From positions 2,170,001-2,234,000 of the forward strand of contig NZ_CP070501.1 in the NCBI RefSeq assembly GCF_018308945.1: a DNA stretch of 64,000 nucleotides. Direction: 5' to 3'. Positions within the stretch are counted from its first letter, which is position 1; each line of letters begins with the position of its first letter. Made by a program: the position numbers and the translations under genes. The notes beneath the pieces were generated by a model. That model saw only the letters and a program-made list of their open reading frames with translations, made no database searches and had not been told where the DNA came from. This stretch comes from Agrococcus sp. Marseille-Q4369 (GTDB lineage Bacteria; Actinomycetota; Actinomycetes; Actinomycetales; Microbacteriaceae). Of the stretch, positions 29,855 through 39,679 are shown piece after piece.

Positions 29855-30154
29855 ATGGCGAAGGCGAGCGTGAGCGGCGGGTTCCGCGGCGGTGGAGGCG
29901 GATTCGGCGGCGGCAGTCGATCGTTCGGGGGATTCTCGAGCGGCGGCGGCTCGTTCGGCGGTTCGACGCCGAGCAGCAGCTCGTGGAACTGGGCCTCGAG
30001 CGGCAGCTCGAGCGGCTCGGGCGGCTCGAGCGGTTGGAGCACCTGGAACTCGTCGAGCGGTGATGACCGCTCCGAGGGCGGCGCGGCGCCGTGGTGGCTC
30101 ATCTCGCTCATCCTCGCGATCGCGGCCGGGATCACGCTCCTCGGCGGTCGATGA
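29855..30154 (+). CDS. Gly/Ser-rich tail-anchored membrane protein, paralogue 1
   Basis: 99 residues. MAKASVSGGFRGGGGGFGGG opens a Gly/Ser-rich region with WNWASSGSS and WSTWNSSSG, then a single C-terminal helix (WWLISLILAIAAGITLLGG). No family is recognised. TAGCAT ends 6 bases before the ATG, giving a leaderless transcript of its own. The two genes that follow encode proteins of the same design, so this is the first of three tandem paralogues. A tail anchor with a disordered Gly/Ser region suggests a surface-exposed or membrane-tethered scaffold; no function is known. Confidence 0.75.
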   Translation: MAKASVSGGFRGGGGGFGGGSRSFGGFSSGGGSFGGSTPSSSSWNWASSGSSSGSGGSSGWSTWNSSSGDDRSEGGAAPWWLISLILAIAAGITLLGGR

Positions 30155-30177
30155 GCGAAGCCCCGTAGCCTGGCGCC

Positions 30178-30468
30178 ATGGCGAAGCGCAGTGTGAGCGG
30201 TGGACGCAGGGGCGGCGGGGGCGGCTTCGGCCGCAGCTCGTCGCGGCGGAGCTTCTCGGGCGGTGGATCGCGGCGCGGCGGCGGCGGCTCCTTCGGCCGC
30301 TCGTCGAGCCGCTCCCGCGGCAGCAGCAGCTCGTGGAACTGGAGCTCGAGCGGCAGCTCCGGCTCCTACCGGCGTCGCGGCGGCGACGGTGGCGGGTCCT
30401 GGTCGGCGTTCGGCCTGATCATGGCGATCATCGTCATCGCGTTCCTGTTCCGCTACCTCGGCGGCTGA
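30178..30468 (+). CDS. Gly/Ser/Arg-rich tail-anchored membrane protein, paralogue 2
   Basis: 96 residues beginning MAKRSVSGGRRGGGGGFGRS, nearly matching paralogue 1 at the N-terminus and again at SSSSWNWSSSGSS. It is more basic (RRRGG, RSRGS). The C-terminal helix is FGLIMAIIVIAFLFRYLGG. TAGCCT ends 6 bases before the ATG, so it too appears to have a private leaderless promoter in addition to read-through from paralogue 1. The conserved WNW in both suggests the aromatic cluster matters. Function unknown. Confidence 0.75.
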   Translation: MAKRSVSGGRRGGGGGFGRSSSRRSFSGGGSRRGGGGSFGRSSSRSRGSSSSWNWSSSGSSGSYRRRGGDGGGSWSAFGLIMAIIVIAFLFRYLGG

Positions 30469-30472
30469 GCGG

Positions 30473-30715
30473 GTGGCGAAGCGCAGCGCGCGCCCTCGGT
30501 TCCGGGGCGGCGGTGGAGGCTTCCGCGGCGGCTCGTTCCGCTTCTCGGGCGGCGGCGTCCGAGGCGGCGGCGGCTCGTTCGGCGGCTCGTCGAGCGGCTC
30601 GACCTCGCAGCGGCGAGGGGGCAGCAGTCGCGGCTCCCTCGGCTCGCCGCTGTCGTGGCTGCTGCTCGTCGGCACGGCCGTCGTCTGCATCGCCGTCGCG
30701 ATCATCGAGCGCTGA
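30473..30715 (+). CDS. Gly/Ser/Arg-rich tail-anchored membrane protein, paralogue 3
   Basis: 80 residues from a GTG, starting AKRSARPRFRGGGGGFRGGS and sharing the AKRS...GGGGGF opening with the two upstream paralogues, but lacking the WNW motif. The C-terminal helix is LSWLLLVGTAVVCIAVAIIE. Only 4 bases separate its start from the stop of paralogue 2, so it is surely co-transcribed. The tandem trio is best explained by duplication followed by divergence of the aromatic region. Confidence 0.72.
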   Translation: MAKRSARPRFRGGGGGFRGGSFRFSGGGVRGGGGSFGGSSSGSTSQRRGGSSRGSLGSPLSWLLLVGTAVVCIAVAIIER

Positions 30716-30760
30716 CGCCCTGGCGCCGAGCGGTCGGCCGCCCCGCGTAGCCTGGACGGC

Positions 30761-32023
30761 ATGAGCGAGCGCGCGAGCAAGGGCCGACCCACTGTGCCCG
30801 GCGGGCACGCGCCCTCGCGGCGCGGACTGCTCGCGATCGCCGCGGCGGCCGCACTCGTGCTCTCGGCTTGCCAGCAGGGCGCGCTCGACCCCGCGCCGAC
30901 GGCCACCGACGGCGCGGCCGAGCCCACCGCATCCGCGACGCAGCCGACGACCCCGGCGCCGACCCCCGAGCCGATCACCGTCTCGGTGAGCGCGATGGGC
31001 GACATCCTGCCGCACGACTCGGTGACGATGGATGCGCGCACCGACGACGGCGGGTACGACTACGGGCAGTTCTTCGACGCGGCCAAGCCGATCTGGGCCG
31101 ACAGCGACCTCGTCTACTGCAACCAGGAAGCGCCCTCGGGCGGCGTCGAACTGGGGCTGACGTACTTCCCGGCGTTCAACGCGCCGCGCGAGTTCGCCGA
31201 GGGGATCGCCGACGCAGGCTGCAACACGATCGGGTTCGGCAACAACCACACGTTCGACCGAGGGCAGGAGGGCGTCGACCGCACGCGCGCGGTGTGGGAC
31301 GAGCTCGACCCGCTGCTCATCTCGGGCGGCTTCCGCTCGCCGGAGGAGCAGGCCGAGGTGCCGACCGCCGAGGTGAACGGCATGACGGTCGCGTTCCTCA
31401 ACTTCGTCGACCTCTCGAACACGCCCACGAGCGACTTCGTCGTCACGTGGCTCGACGACCCGCTCGTCGAGCAGCAGATGGCCGAGGCCGAGGAGGTCGC
31501 CGACGCGACGATCATCGCGGTGCACTGGGGCGACGAGTACTCGAGCGTCGTCAATGCCCGGCAGCGCGAGCAGGCGCAGCGGCTCGCCGACCTCGGCGCG
31601 GAGGTCATCCTCGGCAGCCACCCGCACGTGCTGCAGGAGGCGGAGTGGCTCGAGCGCGCCGACGGCTCGCGTGCGTTCGTCTACTACTCGCTCGGGAACT
31701 CGGTGACGACGCAGATGGCGATCCCGCGAGTCGTGAGCGCGGTCGCGCAGTTCGAGCTCGTGGGGGAGCCCGGCGGGCACGTCGAGGTGGTCGACCCCGC
31801 GGCGGTGCCGATCTACATGCACTTCGATCTCACGCCGCAGCAGTTCCGCTCGCAGGACTGGATCCACCGCCGCAACCTGCAGCTGCACCCGATCGTCGAT
31901 GCGGCCGAGCCGATCACTCGCTCGGCGTGGCGCGATGAGCTGACGGTCGAGTCGGGCATCGAGCTCGTGAAGGATGCGCTGGGTCCCGACGTGCGCATCG
32001 TGACGGACTCGTTCGCCCCGTGA
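30761..32023 (+). CDS. CapA-family metallophosphatase-like lipoprotein
   Basis: 420 residues. A twin-Arg-like basic stretch (PSRRGLLAIAAAAALVLSACQ) ends in a lipobox LSAC, followed by a Pro/Thr/Ala linker. The CapA (PGA_cap) domain shows the metallophosphoesterase pattern: AMGDILPHD, GFGNNHTFDRG, AVHWGDEYS and LGSHPHVLQ. CapA of Bacillus takes part in poly-gamma-glutamate export; many relatives in non-capsulated bacteria have unknown roles in the envelope, and no capB/capC is nearby. TAGCCT ends 7 bases before ATG 30761. Confidence 0.9.
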   Translation: MSERASKGRPTVPGGHAPSRRGLLAIAAAAALVLSACQQGALDPAPTATDGAAEPTASATQPTTPAPTPEPITVSVSAMGDILPHDSVTMDARTDDGGYDYGQFFDAAKPIWADSDLVYCNQEAPSGGVELGLTYFPAFNAPREFAEGIADAGCNTIGFGNNHTFDRGQEGVDRTRAVWDELDPLLISGGFRSPEEQAEVPTAEVNGMTVAFLNFVDLSNTPTSDFVVTWLDDPLVEQQMAEAEEVADATIIAVHWGDEYSSVVNARQREQAQRLADLGAEVILGSHPHVLQEAEWLERADGSRAFVYYSLGNSVTTQMAIPRVVSAVAQFELVGEPGGHVEVVDPAAVPIYMHFDLTPQQFRSQDWIHRRNLQLHPIVDAAEPITRSAWRDELTVESGIELVKDALGPDVRIVTDSFAP

Positions 32024-32198
32024 CCTGCGCCCGTTCGTCGAGCCGCGAGAGCCCGCGACAGCGGGTGCACTCGTGCCCCGGGGGTGGCGGCATTCCAGCA
32101 CACCGACGGCGGATGCGCACCCGTCGCTCGCGGCGCGTCGTGGGCACTCCCGCTGGGCGAGCAGCGGCCGCAGGTCGCGCATCGAGGTGCAGAGCCTC

Positions 32199-32549
32199 AT
32201 GAAGCGCTGGCTCCTCCTGGCAGCAGCGATCGTCCTCGAGGTCACCGCGACTCTCTCGCTCAAGGCGGCGCTCGACGCACCGGCGCTCTACGCGGTCGTG
32301 GCGGTCGGGTACAGCGGCGCCTTCGCCGCGCTCGGCCTCGCCCTCCGCGCTGGCATGCCGCTCGGAGTCGGCTACGGCATCTGGGGCGCGTGCGGCGTCG
32401 TCATCACGGCGGTCGCCTCGGCGCTGCTGTTCGGCGAAGCGCTCACGCCGCTCATGGGCGCGGGCATCGCGCTCATCATGGGCGGCGTGCTGCTCGTCGA
32501 GGTCGGCTCGCAGCGCGCGCAGCGCGATCCCACGGAGGCGACCTCGTGA
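32199..32549 (+). CDS. Small multidrug resistance (SMR) exporter subunit A
   Basis: 116 residues, four helices. It has the SMR core: LLLAAAIVLEVTATLSLKAA with the essential membrane Glu in helix 1, then MPLGVGYGIWGACGVVITAV and a final helix ending LLVEVGSQRAQRDPTE. ATG 32199 is taken since it begins MKRWLLL; upstream sequence is not membrane-like. It overlaps the next SMR gene by 4 bases (GTGA), typical of obligate heterodimers such as EbrAB or YkkCD. The 175-base leader upstream shows no riboswitch consensus that I can match. Confidence 0.92.
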   Translation: MKRWLLLAAAIVLEVTATLSLKAALDAPALYAVVAVGYSGAFAALGLALRAGMPLGVGYGIWGACGVVITAVASALLFGEALTPLMGAGIALIMGGVLLVEVGSQRAQRDPTEATS

Positions 32550-32878
32550 TCGCCTGGCTCGCGCTCATCGCGTCGATCGTCGCCGAGGTCGGCGGCACGC
32601 TCTCGCTGCGGATGGCGACGGTCGGGGAGCGACCCAAGCGGCGCTGGTCGCTCGTCGTCGCTGCCTGCTACCTCGTCGCCTTCACGCTGCTGTCGGTGTC
32701 GCTCGCGAACGGCATGCCGCTCGGGGTGGCCTACGGCATCTGGACGGCGGTCGGCGTCGCGCTCACCGCGGTGCTCAGCCGCGTGCTCTTCCGCGAGCCG
32801 CTCACTCGGACGATGCTCGCGGGGATCGCGCTCATCGCGCTCGGCGTGCTGCTCGTCGAGCTCGGCGCCACCCACTGA
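32546..32878 (+). CDS. Small multidrug resistance (SMR) exporter subunit B
   Basis: 110 residues with four helices. Helix 1 LALIASIVAEVGGTLSLRMA contains the proton/substrate Glu; MPLGVAYGIWTAVGVALTAV is the counterpart of subunit A's GxGYGIW segment, and the end ALGVLLVELGATH closes helix 4. The GTG start lies inside the stop of subunit A, so synthesis is coupled. The longer loop GERPKRRW between helices 1 and 2 is positively charged, consistent with the two subunits having opposite membrane orientations. Substrates unknown. Confidence 0.92.
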   Translation: MIAWLALIASIVAEVGGTLSLRMATVGERPKRRWSLVVAACYLVAFTLLSVSLANGMPLGVAYGIWTAVGVALTAVLSRVLFREPLTRTMLAGIALIALGVLLVELGATH

Positions 32879-32888
32879 CGGGCTGCGC

Positions 32889-33928
32889 TCAGCGCGCGAG
32901 CGCCTCGAGCTCGAGCACCGCGGCGGCGATCTCCGCCGGCGTGTCAAGCGCCGGGAAGTGCCCGCCGCGCTCGAGCATGGAGAAGGAGCGCAGGTCGCGG
33001 TACGAGCGCTCGGCGAGCGAGCGCGGGTAGTCGCGCTCACGGCGCTGCACGCGCACCGCGGCGGGCGCGTCGACGAGCGGATGCGGCGCGCCTCCCGCGT
33101 CGCTGTACGGGCGGAACGAGGTGCCGATCGACCGCGTCAGCCAGTAGAGCGTCACGGTCGTGAGCACGGTGTCGTCGGGCAGCCCCTGGTCGCCCGCCCA
33201 CTCGAGCAGCTTCTCGCCGACCCACGCGAGCAGCCCGATCGGCGAGTCGAGCAGCGCCGCGGCGGTCGTGTCGGGCCGCGAGCCCTGCTGGTGCGCGTAG
33301 CCGCCGGCGAGCGGGCCTTCCCCGTCGAAGCGGGCGAAGAAGGCCTCCTCCTCGGGGCTGAGCGACTCACCGCGATCCCGTGCGCCGAACGACGAATGGG
33401 TCGCGACCAGGCCGGCCACCGCATCCGGATGCCCGCCCGCGAGCCAGTCGCTCACGCCCGCACCGACGTCCTCGCCGTAGGTGAGGAAGCGCTCGTAGCC
33501 GAGCTCGTCGAGCATGAGCGCGCGCCAGCGGCGGGCGACGGCCTCTTCGGTGAACGGCTCCGGCAGCGGCTCCGACCACGCGTAGCCGGGCAGCGAGGGG
33601 GTCACGACATCGAGCTCGCCGCGCAGCGCCTCGGCGAGCGGCAGCATCTCCGCGAACGAATAGGGCCAGCCGTGCGTGAGCACGATCGGCAACCGGCCTG
33701 GGCGGCCGTGCCCTCGACGGTCGCGACGCGATGCTCGTGCGCGAACAGGCGCCGCTCGACCGCGCGCCAGTCGAAGCCGCCGCGCCAGCGGTCGAGCAGT
33801 CGCTGCAGGGTCGGCATGGGGATGCCGTGGGCGCCGGGCGTCGGCGCGGGCACCGTCGACTCGTCGAGCCGGCGCCGCAGGCGCTCGAGCTCCTCGTCGG
33901 CGGCGCGGAACGCGAAGGGCTCGCTCAT
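32889..33928 (-). pseudogene. Epoxide hydrolase, frameshifted and partly deleted
   Basis: Two reading frames encode successive parts of one EH. The first (from ATG 33928) gives MSEPFAFRAADEELERLRRR and the rest of the N-terminal EHN region to RVATVEGTAAQAG. The second frame resumes at about 33692 with LPIVLTHGWPYSFAEML and continues to the stop at 32889, including YGEDVGAGVSDWLAGG (nucleophile Asp) and RGGHFPALDTP (His). The switch is near 33690-33705, and the usual dozen or so residues between EGT and LPIVLTHG are missing, so an out-of-frame deletion is more likely than a single-base error. TAGCGT lies 7 bases before the ATG. The C-terminal part alone retains catalytic residues. Confidence 0.8.
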
Positions 33929-34007
33929 GCGAGCCACGCTAGGCGGTGCCGCCCACCGTCGCTCTGCCCGCCGCGGGCGCGAGCGCCTTCCGCGACCGGG
34001 GGCGTTC

Positions 34008-34045
34008 CGCCCGACAGGGGCGGTCACGCCAGCCCCTGTCGGGCG
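34008..34045. terminator. Hairpin downstream of pgm
   Basis: A perfect 14-base stem, CGCCCGACAGGGGC (34008-34021) with GCCCCTGTCGGGCG (34032-34045), can be extended imperfectly on both sides. It lies 90-127 bases past the pgm stop codon. A shorter imperfect hairpin (34112-34136) touches that stop. One or both may terminate pgm. Confidence 0.55.
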
Positions 34046-34134
34046 CAGCAGCCCCCGTCGACGGACGAACTAGCCGCCGAGCCTCGCGCTGACGCGCTCA
34101 GCGGCCCTCGCGACGAAGGCCCACCGGGGCTTCG

Positions 34135-35769
<1,635 letters not shown>

Positions 35770-35833
35770 GGGCCCATCCAAGCACCGGCCGCTGAGCGGC
35801 GGCAGGTCGCCCGCCGACGCTGCCCCTCCTGCG

Positions 35834-35896
35834 GACAGGTATATGCCGAGTGGCTCGAGAGCGCCGCTCCTTCGAGCACTCCCGCATATACCTGTC
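35834..35896. repeat. Long inverted repeat between divergent genes
   Basis: GACAGGTATATGC (35834-35846) pairs perfectly with GCATATACCTGTC (35884-35896). Inside, GAGTG/CACTC, CTCGA/TCGAG and GAGCG/CGCTC continue the stem with small interruptions, so the 63-base element can form an almost complete hairpin. It lies between pgm and the decarboxylase, which diverge, so it is not at a gene end. Its AT-rich outer arms differ from the surroundings. Operator, processed RNA or a small mobile palindrome are all possible. Confidence 0.85.
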
Positions 35897-35972
35897 GGTT
35901 CGGTCGACGCGCGGCCCAGGCCGCGGAAGTCGCCCGTTGTCGAGGTGCAGGGCCGGTGCCACACTGGCGCCC

Positions 35973-37355
35973 GTGGACGCACGCGAGGGCGCGGACGACC
36001 GCGAGCGGGCGCTCGAGGCCGCCCACGTCGCCGCGCTCGACTGGCTCCGCTCGCTCGAGGAACGGCCGGTGTGGCCGCGCGCGAGCCTCGACGAGATGCT
36101 CGAGGTCTTCGGCGGGCCGCTCCCCGAGCAGGGCAGCGACCTGGCCGCGGTGGCCGAGCAGCTCGCGGCGGGCGCGGGTCCCGGCCTCGTCGCGATTCCC
36201 GGCGGCCGCTTCTTCGGCTTCGTGATCGGCGGCACGCTCCCCGCGGCGCTCGCGGCCGACTGGCTCGTCTCGGGGTGGGACCAGAACTCCGGCTCGGCGA
36301 TGCTCACGCCGACGACCGTCGCGCTCGAGCGCGTCGCGGGCCAGTGGATGCTCGACCTCTTCGGGCTGCCCGAGGGCGCGAGCGTCGGCTTCGTCACGGG
36401 CGGCCAGGTCGCGAACCTCGCGTGCCTCATGGCCGCTCGCAGCGCCGTGCTCACCCGCGCCGGCTGGGACCTCGGCGAGCAGGGCCTCCGCGGCGCCCCG
36501 CGCGTGCGCGTCGTCGTGGGCGCCGACCGGCACGGCTCGGTCGACCGCGCGGTGCGCTTCCTCGGCATCGGCCGCGCCGACATCGTCGTCGTGCCTGCCG
36601 ACGACGAGGGACGCATGCTGCCCGACCAGCTCGAGCCGCCACTCGGCGAGAGCGAGGAGCCGCTCATCGTCTGCCTGCAGGCGGGCGAGGTGCACACCGG
36701 CGCCTTCGATGACTTCGGCGCCCTCACCCCGATCGCGCACGACCGGGGCGCCTGGGTCCACGTCGACGGCGCCTTCGGGCTGTGGGCGGCGACGAGCCCG
36801 CGCCTGCGGCACCGCACGGCCGGCATGGAGGCGGCCGACTCGTGGGCGACGGATGCGCACAAGACCCTCAACGTGCCCTACGACTGCGGCATGGCGATCG
36901 TGCGCGACCCCGCCGACTCGATCGCGGCGCTCCGCACCGGCGGCGACTACCTCGTCTACACCGGGCTCGACCCGTGGGACGTCACGCCCGAGCTCTCGCG
37001 CCGCGCCCGCGGCGTGCCCGCGTGGGCGGCGCTGCGCAGCCTCGGCCGCGCGGGCGTCGCCGAGCTCATCGAGCGCCTCCACGACAACGCGGTCGCGATG
37101 GCCGAGGGCCTCGCGCAGATCGACGGCATCGAGCTGCTGCACGAGGTCGGCTACACCCAGGTGATGTTCCGGATGCCCTCCGACGACCAGACGACGGCGC
37201 TCGGCGCCGCGATCCTCCACGAGGGCACCGCGGTCGTCACCGGCGCCCAGTGGCGGGGCCGCGCGGCGCTCCGCTGCGCGATGTCGTCGTGGGCGACGAC
37301 GCCGGCCGACATCGAGCGGACGCTCGCTGCCGTCCGGTCCCTCGCGAATGCATAG
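35973..37355 (+). CDS. PLP-dependent decarboxylase (group II, aspartate/aromatic-amino-acid type)
   Basis: 460 residues from GTG 35973. The fold-type I group II pattern is present: [53 protein letters not shown] and the PLP lysine in [17 protein letters not shown]. An N-terminal region of about 70 residues ([16 protein letters not shown]) is typical of aromatic-amino-acid/glutamate decarboxylases. The substrate cannot be fixed; tyrosine, tryptophan or glutamate are possible, or a role in cell-wall amine metabolism. CACACT 7 bases upstream may serve as a -10. It stands alone, divergent from pgm. Confidence 0.9.
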   Translation: MDAREGADDRERALEAAHVAALDWLRSLEERPVWPRASLDEMLEVFGGPLPEQGSDLAAVAEQLAAGAGPGLVAIPGGRFFGFVIGGTLPAALAADWLVSGWDQNSGSAMLTPTTVALERVAGQWMLDLFGLPEGASVGFVTGGQVANLACLMAARSAVLTRAGWDLGEQGLRGAPRVRVVVGADRHGSVDRAVRFLGIGRADIVVVPADDEGRMLPDQLEPPLGESEEPLIVCLQAGEVHTGAFDDFGALTPIAHDRGAWVHVDGAFGLWAATSPRLRHRTAGMEAADSWATDAHKTLNVPYDCGMAIVRDPADSIAALRTGGDYLVYTGLDPWDVTPELSRRARGVPAWAALRSLGRAGVAELIERLHDNAVAMAEGLAQIDGIELLHEVGYTQVMFRMPSDDQTTALGAAILHEGTAVVTGAQWRGRAALRCAMSSWATTPADIERTLAAVRSLANA

Positions 37356-37469
37356 GTGGTCGTGAGGAACGACGGTTCCGAGCAGCTCCGTGCGGGCGAG
37401 GCGAACCGCCCGGCGCGGCTCGCCCCGTCATGAGCGCAAGCCTGGGAGGTGGCGAGGCTGCGGTGACCG

Positions 37470-38120
37470 TCAGGGCGCCTCGTACTCGGAGGCCGCCCAA
37501 TACGCTGCGTAGTCGACCTGGTCGACATAGATCTCGATCTCGGGACTGAAGAAGACAGCTGCGGGATCGGGACACAGATCACGCATGAGCGCGTCCTCCT
37601 CTGCCGACGGAGCATTCAAGGTGAACAGAGGATATCCAGCCGACGAATTAATTTGGTCCCTCCACACCTGCAGAGAGATCTCCGGAGGAACTTCGAACCC
37701 GTTTGCCTCCAGACACGCGCGCGCTGCCATCGATCGCTCGAAGTTGAGTGCGTAGAGCGCTTCGTCCAGCGGAGCGGCCGCGGGAAGAAGCGCGCTACTG
37801 GCTGTCGAGCACGATTGATAGTCCATCTGATAGCGCTCCTCCTGCCCGACCGGTACAGCACCCGATTCGACCCGATCCCGCGAACCGATCGCCTCCCAGC
37901 CGAGCTCGCGGAGGCACGTGGCGATGCTCTCGTGGAAAGCGGAGTAGTCGGTGGACGGACCGCCGCGCGGGATCTCCCCGGTTGCGCCGGTTGCCGGTCT
38001 CGCGCCCGAGGACGCGGAGGTGTCCGGATCGAGTTCCGACTGCTGCTCGCCAGCCGTGGAGCATGCGCTGAGCAAGAGTGCGAGCGCTACGGCCAGCGCT
38101 ACACGCCCTTTGCGGCGCAT
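37470..38120 (-). CDS. Unrecognised lipoprotein of the secreted-peptide island
   Basis: 216 residues. The signal MRRKGRVALAVALALLLSAC ends in a lipobox LSAC. The mature part is acidic, with a short Ser/Thr linker then a folded region containing conserved-looking cysteines (ATCLRELGWEA, QSCSTASS, ARACLEANGF, DLCPDPAAVFF). No family is recognised. Its start lies 22 bases inside the end of the upstream peptide gene, so the two are co-translated. Base composition is less GC-rich than flanking genes, and AT-rich codons appear (for example near 37640-37660), suggesting transfer. A role in protecting the producer or in peptide maturation is a guess. Confidence 0.78.
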   Translation of the reverse strand: MRRKGRVALAVALALLLSACSTAGEQQSELDPDTSASSGARPATGATGEIPRGGPSTDYSAFHESIATCLRELGWEAIGSRDRVESGAVPVGQEERYQMDYQSCSTASSALLPAAAPLDEALYALNFERSMAARACLEANGFEVPPEISLQVWRDQINSSAGYPLFTLNAPSAEEDALMRDLCPDPAAVFFSPEIEIYVDQVDYAAYWAASEYEAP

Positions 38121-38434
38121 CCGTCGGTCGCGCTGACTGCGTAGTTGGTCGGAGTGGTCACGACTGTCCAGATGCTCGTCGAGGAAGTGCCCGAGTAGGA
38201 AGTGTGCGTTCCGGAGCCGCTGAAGTTAGTGTAGTGGTGGGCACTGGCGTAGACGTGATCATGCTGCGTAGTCACTGCCGAGGATACCGGTGTCGTGGTG
38301 GACCGTACGAATACGCACTGCGTGGACGAACATGTGTGAGACCCGCTCGCTTGCCCGGCATAGGCAGGCAGCGCGCCGCCGAGGATGAGCGCAAACGCTG
38401 CAACGACCGCGCCGCCTATCTTGATGCTCTTCAT
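38099..38434 (-). CDS. Secreted Ser/Thr/His-rich peptide, possible lactococcin 972-like bacteriocin
   Basis: 111 residues. A signal peptide (MKSIKIGGAVVAAFALILGG then LPAYA) is followed by an 84-residue mature region rich in Ser, Thr, His and Tyr with three Cys: HTCSSTQCVFV, HVYASAHHYTNFSGSGTHTS, IWTVVTTPTNYAVSATDGC. The spacing of Tyr/His/Thr-His and a later Trp resembles lactococcin 972-type bacteriocins, but the N-terminal Gly-rich Trp motif of that family is absent, so this is tentative. It is followed by an overlapping lipoprotein gene and preceded by a three-gene ABC exporter on the same strand, the context typical of that bacteriocin class. Confidence 0.72.
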   Translation of the reverse strand: MKSIKIGGAVVAAFALILGGALPAYAGQASGSHTCSSTQCVFVRSTTTPVSSAVTTQHDHVYASAHHYTNFSGSGTHTSYSGTSSTSIWTVVTTPTNYAVSATDGCAAKGV

Positions 38435-38545
38435 TGAGACCCATTCGTTCGTTTCACTCGTGACTCGAGCGAATTGAGTGGCAGTCAAGCAGACCGAGTC
38501 CGGGTGCGCAACAGGGTCTTGCGCAACCTGCATTAGTGCGCATGA

Positions 38546-39679
38546 TCATGGCACTCGTAGTTCTCTCGCCGGGTCGCGCCTGGCCGCCGCAGCTGCCGGT
38601 ACGAGCGCCGCGATGGTCGCGGTGACCGCCGCGAGGATCATTATGGCCGCGTAGTATGCGGGCGGCGGCTGCGGGTCGCCGCCGACGGCCATCGCGGTGA
38701 ACGAGACGGCGCCGCCCAGGAGTGCCCCGACGCATCCGAGTGCCGCGACCTGTGTCAGCACGAGCCCGACGATCAGGCCCTGGCTCGCACCCAGCGCGCG
38801 GCGGCGGCCGAAGTCCTTGCGCCGCATCATCACGAGCGCGTAGAGGATCGCGGCGACGAGCACCGCGGTGAGCCCGAAGATGGCGATGACGAGCGCGCGC
38901 CCGGCGCCGCCGAGCTGCGCGTCGACAAGTTCGCGCAGCTGCGCGAGCTGCTCGCTCGTCTCGATGGTGGCGAGCTGCGGGTCGACGATGTCGAGCACGC
39001 CCTGCACCGCATCGGTCACGGCGGCGACGTGCGAGGCGTCGTCGGCGATCGCCACGAGCACCGCCAGGCTCTCGCCGCGAAGCACCTGGGCGCTCGTGGC
39101 GCGGCCGTCGAGAGTCGGCGCGTGCTGCGGCTCGACCGGCACGACGATGAGCGGCTCGAGGAACGCGAGGTGCTCGGGCACCTCGATGCGACCGCCGATC
39201 GAGTAGTCCAGGCCGTCGGCGGTCGTGACGGCACCGGCGGCGGACTCCATGCCGAGTTGCTCGAGCGCGGCGGCGGATGCGTAGGCGGCGCCGGGCACGC
39301 CGGGCTCGGTCACGCCCAAAGTCGCGAGGTCGAGCCCGAAGCCGACCCGGATAGGCACCTTGGTGCCACCGGGCAGCATCGAGTTGGTCGCGTCGACGGC
39401 GGAGCCGAAGCCGCCGAGCCACGCGATCGACGAGACTCCATGGAGCCGAGCGAGCGCCGAGGTGTCGAGCCCCGATCCCTCTTGTGCGCGCACCACGACC
39501 GCACGCGTGCCCGCGTCGTCGAGCGTCTCGACGACGCCCTGCTGCGCGCCGACGGTGCGGCCGGTCGTGAGCAGCACCGCGATCACCATGCCGGCGACCA
39601 TCTCGATCGACACGGCTGAGGCGACCTTGGTGCCCCACGCCGCGGCGACGGCCTCCCGGACGAGCGCGGCAAGCCTCAC
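38546..39679 (-). CDS. ABC transporter permease, MacB/FtsX type
   Basis: 377 residues. GTG 39679 overlaps the stop of the ATPase gene by 4 bases. One N-terminal helix (VSIEMVAGMVIAVLLTTGRT), a large extracytoplasmic domain of about 220 residues, then three C-terminal helices with the FtsX signature VLVAAILYALVMMRRKDFGR followed by RALGASQGLIVGL. This one-plus-three topology is shared with MacB and LolE and usually works on substrates in or outside the membrane rather than moving them through it. It probably handles the secreted peptide encoded downstream, or protects against it. Confidence 0.88.
   Translation of the reverse strand: MRLAALVREAVAAAWGTKVASAVSIEMVAGMVIAVLLTTGRTVGAQQGVVETLDDAGTRAVVVRAQEGSGLDTSALARLHGVSSIAWLGGFGSAVDATNSMLPGGTKVPIRVGFGLDLATLGVTEPGVPGAAYASAAALEQLGMESAAGAVTTADGLDYSIGGRIEVPEHLAFLEPLIVVPVEPQHAPTLDGRATSAQVLRGESLAVLVAIADDASHVAAVTDAVQGVLDIVDPQLATIETSEQLAQLRELVDAQLGGAGRALVIAIFGLTAVLVAAILYALVMMRRKDFGRRRALGASQGLIVGLVLTQVAALGCVGALLGGAVSFTAMAVGGDPQPPPAYYAAIMILAAVTATIAALVPAAAAARRDPARELRVP

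Noticed and set aside
32024-32198. Possible guanidine riboswitch before the SMR pair
   Set aside because: I looked for conserved guanidine-I, -II and -III elements because SMR pairs often export guanidinium, and could not match the conserved core; a covariance search would be decisive.
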